Source: CAZDAW01 sp964503685 (GTDB taxonomy: Bacteria > Chloroflexota > Anaerolineae > Anaerolineales > Anaerolineaceae). From it: a DNA stretch of 18,735 nucleotides. The notes under the pieces are model-generated. The model made no database searches. It was not told the DNA's origin and saw only the letters and a program-made list of their open reading frames with translations. The stretch lies in assembly GCA_964503685.1 (NCBI GenBank), contig CAZDAW010000069.1, positions 1 through 18,735 on the forward strand, read 5' to 3'. How positions within the stretch are numbered: the first letter of the stretch is position 1; every line of letters starts with the position of its first letter. Shown one piece after another: positions 14,136-18,735 of this stretch. A program made the position numbers and the translations under genes.

Positions 14136-14648
14136 TTAAATATTTTCTGGCGTATAGGGCGCCAACACTTCGATATCGCCAACAAATTCGGGCAAATTTT
14201 TATGCCCCAGAAGCTGGCGCACTGCTTGCGATTCGCCGATGTGATACCAGTAATGATAAATCATCCGTTGAAGCATATCGCCAAGGCTGGCCGGCAACGG
14301 CTTTTCATTTACAACCAGATGACTTTGGAGTATTTCAACGGTCAATGTCTCCAGATACACATCAGCGGCTTGAGTGACTGTATGCCATGCCGCCCACATT
14401 TCATCAATGGCCGGCGTACTGGCGGGTTTGCGGTAACCTGCCAGTTCTTTTAATTGTGGGATGATGGATTTCCCTTGAGCGCGTTCGATCCAATAGGAAT
14501 GTTCATGCCAGGCCAGATGCGCGACCATCCAGCCGATGCTGTTCATGGGCAGCAAACGTTTTGAGGCATCTTCTACCGAAACGTTTTCTAAAGCGCGCCG
14601 GAATTCGCTGCGCGAAAACCGGAGTTGGGTAACGAGGGGATGGGTCAT
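14136..14648 (-). CDS. DinB-family (four-helix-bundle) putative metal-dependent protein
   Basis: 170 aa. AAGGAG lies about 6 bases before the ATG. The sequence follows the DinB/YfiT/maleylpyruvate-isomerase bundle: helix one with LRFSRSEFRRALENVS, helix two with SIGWMVAHLAWHEHSYW (candidate ligands His44, His48 and His50) and helix four with MIYHYWYHIGESQAVRQLLG (His132, His136). In the family three histidines bind a divalent metal, and some members use bacillithiol or mycothiol to detoxify electrophiles. No specific substrate can be given. It is the first gene of a probable two-gene unit with the PfkB kinase, 43 bases apart, but no metabolic link is obvious. Confidence 0.8.
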   Translation of the reverse strand: MTHPLVTQLRFSRSEFRRALENVSVEDASKRLLPMNSIGWMVAHLAWHEHSYWIERAQGKSIIPQLKELAGYRKPASTPAIDEMWAAWHTVTQAADVYLETLTVEILQSHLVVNEKPLPASLGDMLQRMIYHYWYHIGESQAVRQLLGHKNLPEFVGDIEVLAPYTPENI

Positions 14649-14852
14649 CTGTTAACTCCTTTTTGGCTTATGATTTATGCTTGATTATACAGAAGCAATA
14701 TCAGATATTGATTCGAGAAATGAGCAAATTTTTTTATTTTGCCTTTACTTTCTCTGATGACATTTTCGCTTATACTTTTTTTGCTTGAAGTATCTTTCTG
14801 CAATTTATTATTCGTATTTAACTTCAGGTAGCACTTGAAAGGAAGGTCATTA

Positions 14853-17183
14853 ATGGTAAATGTTGATGCTAATAAACGCGATAAATCCCAAATACGTTTT
14901 ATTAATTCATTACAGGCCAGATTGCTGGCGATTGTTCTTGCTTTAGCCCTGATTCCTTTGTTGATTCTGCAGGTATATACAATCACTACATCGGCCAATA
15001 CCATGAATACCCAAATCACCGATAAGCTGAAATTGGTAACCAGCGACCAGGCAGAGTATATCACGACCTGGGCGAATGAGCGGATGTCGAATATCCAGGT
15101 AATAGCAGAAAACGAATCGGTGAAACAGTTTGATCCTGTTAAAGCGCAGGAATTGATCGATCAATACATGGCTCTCTATAAAGATACCTATGAAGGACTT
15201 TTGATAACCGATACAACCGGGGTAACCACGATTAACAATACGAGAAAAGTTATCGATTTATCGGACCGCCAGTATGTCAAAGATGTTTTGGCAACCGGCG
15301 AATCGGTTATATCGGATCCAATTGTATCGAGAGCAACTGGTGCAATTGACATTGCCGTTGCCGTGCCGATTAAGGTTTCCGGTAAGGTTGTTGGGGTGAT
15401 GGCTTCCATGGTGCCTGTGACGTCGCTGGGGGAGCAGCTTGCGAAATTGAATTTGGGAAAATCTGGCGAAAGTTATATCGTTAATCGAGATGGATTGGTC
15501 ATCACGCCGCTTAAACATGAAGAAGAGTTGAAAGCTGCCGGAGAGATCAAAGAGATTGCTCAACTGGAATACAAAGTAGATACTTATGCCGGCCAGCAGG
15601 TCATTGCCGGGAATAATGGGGCAGGCCAATATAAGAATTACATGGGAGAAGATGTTGTCGGGGCGTATGTCTGGATACCGACGCTGAAATGGGGTTTGAT
15701 TGCTGAAGAAAATGAGAATGAAGCCTTTGCAGAAGTGACCCGAATGGTAACCGTCAATTCTATCGTTGGCGTTGTGGTTGCCCTGTTGTTAGTCCTCATT
15801 ATCTTCTTTGTTTCTCAGGCAATCGTCAATCCGATTAAGCAGATGGTTAATGTTGCAGACGAACTGGCAGAAGGAAATATCCAGCAGCAAGTCCAGATGA
15901 ATAAGTTAAGAAAAGATGAGGTAGCAGTTCTGGCGCAGTCTTTCCAGAAAATGATCTCATATCAGGCTAATATGGCCGAGGCAGCCGGGGAGATTGCTGA
16001 CGGTAATTTGGATTTGCAGGTCGAAGTATTATCCGATCGGGATGTGATGGGAAATGCTTTCAAAACGATGATTGTCCGTCTGCGTGATGCTATCCAGCGC
16101 GTATCCGAAAACGCAGCGCACGTCAATGCCGCTTCAAGCGAAATGGCGCAGGCAGCTGCACAATCGGGAATGGCAACCAATCAGATTGCTACAACGATAC
16201 AGCAAATTGCCCGCGGAACATCGCAGCAGGCTGATAGCGTCAATCATACTGCAATTGCAGTAGATCAACTCATGCAATTAATTTCACGAATTTCAAAGGG
16301 CGCTCAGGCGCAGGCTGATGCGGTGCGTGAGGCCAGCCAGATAACAGAGCAAATCAACAAGGCAATTCAGCAGGTCGCTGAGAATGCAGAAGCGGTGATG
16401 AAAGATTCACAGGAAGCGACCCGCCACGCGACAGAAGGCAGTGAAACGATCTCAGAAACCCTGAACGGGATGGAAACCATTCAACAGAAGGTTGAGCTTT
16501 CGGCTGAAAAGCTGCAGGATATGGGCAGCCGTTCGCAGCAAATCGGGGCGATCATTGAATTGATTGAAGATATCGCTTCACAGACCAATATGCTGGCGCT
16601 TAATGCAGCCATTGAAGCTGCCCGGGCCGGAGAGCATGGAAAGGGTTTTGCCGTAGTAGCTGATGAGGTACGCAAGCTGGCCGAGCGTTCGGCTGCTGCC
16701 ACGAAAGAAATCAGTGAATTGATCAATGGCATTCAATTATCGGTAACAGAAGCAGTAGCCGCGATGAATGAAAGCGCCCTTGAAGTACAGACAGGCGTAC
16801 AGCGAGCAACAGGCGCCGGAGAAACGCTGCAAAATATTCTTGTAGCCGCAGAAACGGTCAATGTGCAATCACAAAAAACTGCCGAAGCTGTTCAGATCAT
16901 GACGAAGCTGGCAAATGATATGATTCAGGCAATGGATGCAGTTGCGGCCGTCGTATCAGAAAACACATCCGCGACCGAACAGATGACAGCCGTCTCGATG
17001 CAGGTATCCGAATCGGTTGAAAACATTGCCAGCGTCAGTGAAGAGAACAGCGCTGCTGTTGAAGAAGTTTCTGCTTCCACCGAGGAGATGAACGCTCAGG
17101 TTGAAGAAGTCACCGCCAGCGCCCAGTCGCTTTCAGAGATGGCTGCACAACTTGAGGCGGTTGTTAAACTGTTCAAGTTGTAG
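14853..17183 (+). CDS. Methyl-accepting chemotaxis protein with dCACHE-type sensor
   Basis: 776 aa from the ATG at 14853, preceded by AAGGAAGG; an in-frame TTG 18 bases upstream would place the start within that site. TM1 is at about 23-44. The extracytoplasmic region to about 300 has the double-CACHE pattern: YEGLLITDTTGVTTINNTRK, RQYVKDVLATGESVISDPI, then SYIVNRDGLVITPLK in the membrane-proximal half. TM2 is at about 302-326, followed by HAMP (NPIKQMVNVADELAEGN) and a second HAMP-like segment (AAGEIADGNLDLQVE). The tip is near 571-610 (SQTNMLALNAAIEAARAG, then DEVRKLAERS). dCACHE receptors usually bind amino acids, amines, organic acids or similar small molecules. It shares the signalling half with the receptor at 3515 but not the sensor. 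It is monocistronic, with a strong terminator. Confidence 0.95.
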   Translation: MVNVDANKRDKSQIRFINSLQARLLAIVLALALIPLLILQVYTITTSANTMNTQITDKLKLVTSDQAEYITTWANERMSNIQVIAENESVKQFDPVKAQELIDQYMALYKDTYEGLLITDTTGVTTINNTRKVIDLSDRQYVKDVLATGESVISDPIVSRATGAIDIAVAVPIKVSGKVVGVMASMVPVTSLGEQLAKLNLGKSGESYIVNRDGLVITPLKHEEELKAAGEIKEIAQLEYKVDTYAGQQVIAGNNGAGQYKNYMGEDVVGAYVWIPTLKWGLIAEENENEAFAEVTRMVTVNSIVGVVVALLLVLIIFFVSQAIVNPIKQMVNVADELAEGNIQQQVQMNKLRKDEVAVLAQSFQKMISYQANMAEAAGEIADGNLDLQVEVLSDRDVMGNAFKTMIVRLRDAIQRVSENAAHVNAASSEMAQAAAQSGMATNQIATTIQQIARGTSQQADSVNHTAIAVDQLMQLISRISKGAQAQADAVREASQITEQINKAIQQVAENAEAVMKDSQEATRHATEGSETISETLNGMETIQQKVELSAEKLQDMGSRSQQIGAIIELIEDIASQTNMLALNAAIEAARAGEHGKGFAVVADEVRKLAERSAAATKEISELINGIQLSVTEAVAAMNESALEVQTGVQRATGAGETLQNILVAAETVNVQSQKTAEAVQIMTKLANDMIQAMDAVAAVVSENTSATEQMTAVSMQVSESVENIASVSEENSAAVEEVSASTEEMNAQVEEVTASAQSLSEMAAQLEAVVKLFKL

Positions 17184-17207
17184 GCGTATTACTGAATCAG
17201 GATTTTT

Positions 17208-17247
17208 AACAAAAACCAGATGATATAACATTCATCTGGTTTTTGTT
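17208..17247. terminator. Perfect bidirectional terminator between MCP and SDR
   Basis: A 16-base perfect stem, AACAAAAACCAGATGA and its complement, has an 8-base loop (TATAACAT). The stem carries A-runs on one side and T-runs on the other, so it can act on both convergent genes, ending at 17183 (plus) and 17289 (minus). Confidence 0.9.
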
Positions 17248-17288
17248 CTATGAGTAAGCGCTTATATTTGCTTAAGGGCCTTTTAACA

Positions 17289-18059
17289 TTATTGCTTCAT
17301 TGATTGCGAAAGCCGGCGGATAACTGACGAGGGGAAAAAACGGGATAAAAAAACCAGCAACTGATTGTAAAAGCCAGGAATAACAACGGTTTGTCCGCTC
17401 AATAAAGCGCGATAGCCAATTTGCGCCACTTTTTCTGCACTCATTCCAGATATTTTCTGTTCACCTGGCCTGATTGTACCGGCATGTTTATGAAAACCGG
17501 TGTGGCTAATGTCTGGACAGAGCGCCGTTATTTGAATATTGGTTTCTTTTAATTCCTGACTTAATGCTCTTGAAAAAGAAAGGATAAAAGCTTTGCTTGC
17601 TGCATAAATCGCCATCGTAGGAACAGGAGCAAAAGAGCAAGTTGACGCCACGTTTAATATTTTCCCATGCCCATATTCAAGCATGCCAGGGAGAAACAAA
17701 CGTGTCAGACTAACCAGGCTGTTCATGTGCAATTGCATCATTTTCAGCGTGAGATCAAGGTCAGAATCCACGAACGATCCTGTAATACCAAAACCTGAGT
17801 TGTTGACCAGGATATCCAGCGTACGTCGTTCAGATTGAATTATGTCGAAAATTTTTTCCGGCGTTTTGGGATTGGATAAATCTTTTACCAGTATTTTTAC
17901 ATAAGCATGATGGTTTTTATTTAATTCTTCTGCAATCTGGGTTAACTTTTCTTCTCGTCGGGCGACAAGAAAAAGGTCGCATCCTTTACTGGCGAATACT
18001 TTACTTAATTCATATCCGATACAATTGGATGCGCCGGTAATGAGCACTGTTTTATTCAT
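17289..18059 (-). CDS. Short-chain dehydrogenase/reductase (classical SDR)
   Basis: 256 aa from the ATG at 18059, 5 bases after GGAGG; a GTG four codons upstream is less likely because it overlaps that site. Classical SDR landmarks are the cofactor motif TGASNCIG (8-15), Asp60 in KDLS, NNSG (86-89) and the catalytic Asn113, Ser139, Tyr152 (YAASK) and Lys156. The middle glycine of the usual TGxxxGIG motif is Cys13. The C-terminal part (residues 228-256, ending FFPSSVIRRL) is hydrophobic and basic, as in SDRs near a membrane that act on lipids or other hydrophobic substrates. An NAD(P)-linked oxidoreductase of unknown substrate. An operator-like palindrome lies 37 bases upstream, suggesting repression by a TetR-type regulator. 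Confidence 0.9.
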   Translation of the reverse strand: MNKTVLITGASNCIGYELSKVFASKGCDLFLVARREEKLTQIAEELNKNHHAYVKILVKDLSNPKTPEKIFDIIQSERRTLDILVNNSGFGITGSFVDSDLDLTLKMMQLHMNSLVSLTRLFLPGMLEYGHGKILNVASTCSFAPVPTMAIYAASKAFILSFSRALSQELKETNIQITALCPDISHTGFHKHAGTIRPGEQKISGMSAEKVAQIGYRALLSGQTVVIPGFYNQLLVFLSRFFPSSVIRRLSQSMKQ

Positions 18060-18095
18060 CAGACCCTCCACAATAAATCCGTTTGCTTGAGAATT

Positions 18096-18111
18096 TATTG
18101 AATGGTCAATA
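18096..18111. promoter_or_regulatory. Operator-like palindrome TATTGA-N4-TCAATA upstream of the SDR gene
   Basis: Six-base perfect arms flank ATGG, and the whole matches the layout at the centre of the 60-97 palindrome. The position, 37-52 bases before the SDR start codon, is right for a repressor site. On the minus strand the right arm includes TTGACC, which could serve as a -35 element, but no good -10 follows at normal spacing. Confidence 0.5.
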
Positions 18112-18432
18112 TTTGTTTGTCTTCAGGTTCAATGGTAATTGAGGTCTATGCTTTTGCCGCGGCAGTTATGTTCAAAGTGCAGAGTTATAAACTGCAATTG
18201 AAACAAATATTTTCAGTATCATTGATCAACTGTTTTGTTATTAATTGTACATTCTCTTGTGAATAAATGCACTGCAACCCAATTCCGGCCCAGGGCAATC
18301 GCATCTTATATCTGACAACCATGCTGTTTGCCTGTTTTATCATTTAGAGTAAATCCGGATAACTCTCATACTCGGTTTTACTTGCTCTACAGAAGAAAAT
18401 ATAACCGATGATGCATCAATCATAAATTTTGC

Positions 18433-18597
18433 TGTCATCGCGAAGGAGCGCCCCTGCGGGATACGCTACGTTAAGCGACTGACATCGTACCCGAAGGGTA
18501 AGCAATCTCTTTCATGGGATAAGAGAGACTGCTTCGCCCTCAAAGAGGGCTCGCAGTGACAAAAACGGGTATTTTTTTACACCCGAATTCACGTTAT
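18433..18597. mobile_element. MITE-like structured repeat, copy C
   Basis: The core runs from TGTCATCGCGA (18433) to TCGCAGTGACA (18551-18561), the same inverted pair as copy A. It encloses four small hairpins: GCG...CGC near 18449-18466, TACCCGAAGGGTA, an imperfect CAATCTCT...AGAGAGACTG pair, and GCCCTCAAAGAGGGC. It is followed by the repeat end TTACACCCGAATTCACGTTAT (18577-18597), which matches the right ends of copy B and the solitary end at 11623. The left boundary is not clear. Confidence 0.65.
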
Positions 18598-18670
18598 TTA
18601 GATACGATTGCCCTAAAGGTTGAGAGAATATACAAACAGCAGCAATATTTTATGTATAATCTTAAATAAT

Positions 18671-18735
18671 TCAAATTGCAACCTTGACAACAATCTCTGC
18701 GTTTGTCACTGCGAGAAGGGCGCTTTTTGCCCGAC
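18671..18735. mobile_element. MITE-like structured repeat, copy D (cut by the window end)
   Basis: Positions 18681-18735 are identical over 55 bases to the reverse complement of copy A at 10098-10152, and the terminal repeat just before it is similar (TCAAATTGCAACC against TCAAGTTGCTACC). The rest lies beyond the window. The near-perfect identity points to recent copying. The interval 18112-18432 holds no recognised gene. Confidence 0.8.

Overview
The window most resembles chromosomal DNA of an anaerobic or microaerophilic member of the Chloroflexota (Anaerolineae-like). This rests on moderate GC, a lipoprotein with a Pro/Thr/Glu-rich linker after its lipobox cysteine, iron-sulfur-rich flavoproteins and ferredoxins, large chemoreceptors with two consecutive HAMP-like segments, and dispersed structured repeats with a TGTCATTGCGAG / CTCGCAGTGACA core. 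The taxonomic call is inference. No rRNA, tRNA, CRISPR array, prophage or complete insertion sequence was seen.

Layout. 1-303: intergenic DNA with a perfect AT-rich palindrome and a GC-rich hairpin. 304-1861 (minus): a metal-chelate/oxyanion-type substrate-binding lipoprotein, preceded by a permease gene cut to about its first 110 codons. 2067-3186 (plus): a HEAT-repeat-like protein and a VOC/glyoxalase-fold protein, followed by a clear terminator. 3515-5608 (plus): a four-helix-bundle-type chemoreceptor. 5609-6037: no supported gene. 6038-9299 (minus): a translationally coupled flavoprotein pair, a 699-aa 2Fe-2S/FAD/NAD/2[4Fe-4S]/BFD protein and a DAO-type FAD amine or amino-acid dehydrogenase. 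9477-9945 (minus): a bacterioferritin gene whose reading frame is broken twice and which also lacks one ferroxidase glutamate. 10005-10171: a MITE-like repeat. 10218-11057 (plus): a polytopic membrane protein with an internal duplication. 11059-11421 (minus): a small STAS/SpoIIAA-like protein. 11422-12005: repeat-rich intergenic DNA. 12006-13145 (plus): an unusual cysteine-rich ferredoxin. 13148-14648 (minus): a PfkB-family kinase and a DinB-family protein. 14853-17183 (plus): a dCACHE-type chemoreceptor with a perfect terminator. 17289-18059 (minus): a short-chain dehydrogenase. 18060-18735: an operator-like palindrome and two more structured repeats, the last cut by the window edge.

How the genes fit together. 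The window is mostly short independent units. The flavoprotein pair is the clearest functional unit: the DAO subunit would oxidise an amine or amino acid and pass electrons through the flavin and Fe-S centres of its partner. The 379-aa ferredoxin could be another electron carrier, but nothing ties it directly to the pair. The two chemoreceptors lack adjacent che genes and presumably feed a pathway encoded elsewhere. The most noteworthy signals are the broken bacterioferritin gene, a MITE end that appears to supply that gene's -35 box, the branched MITE family, an operator-like palindrome shared by both window ends, and the duplicated WGT/WTY motif in the membrane protein. No obvious multi-gene defence or other novel system was found.
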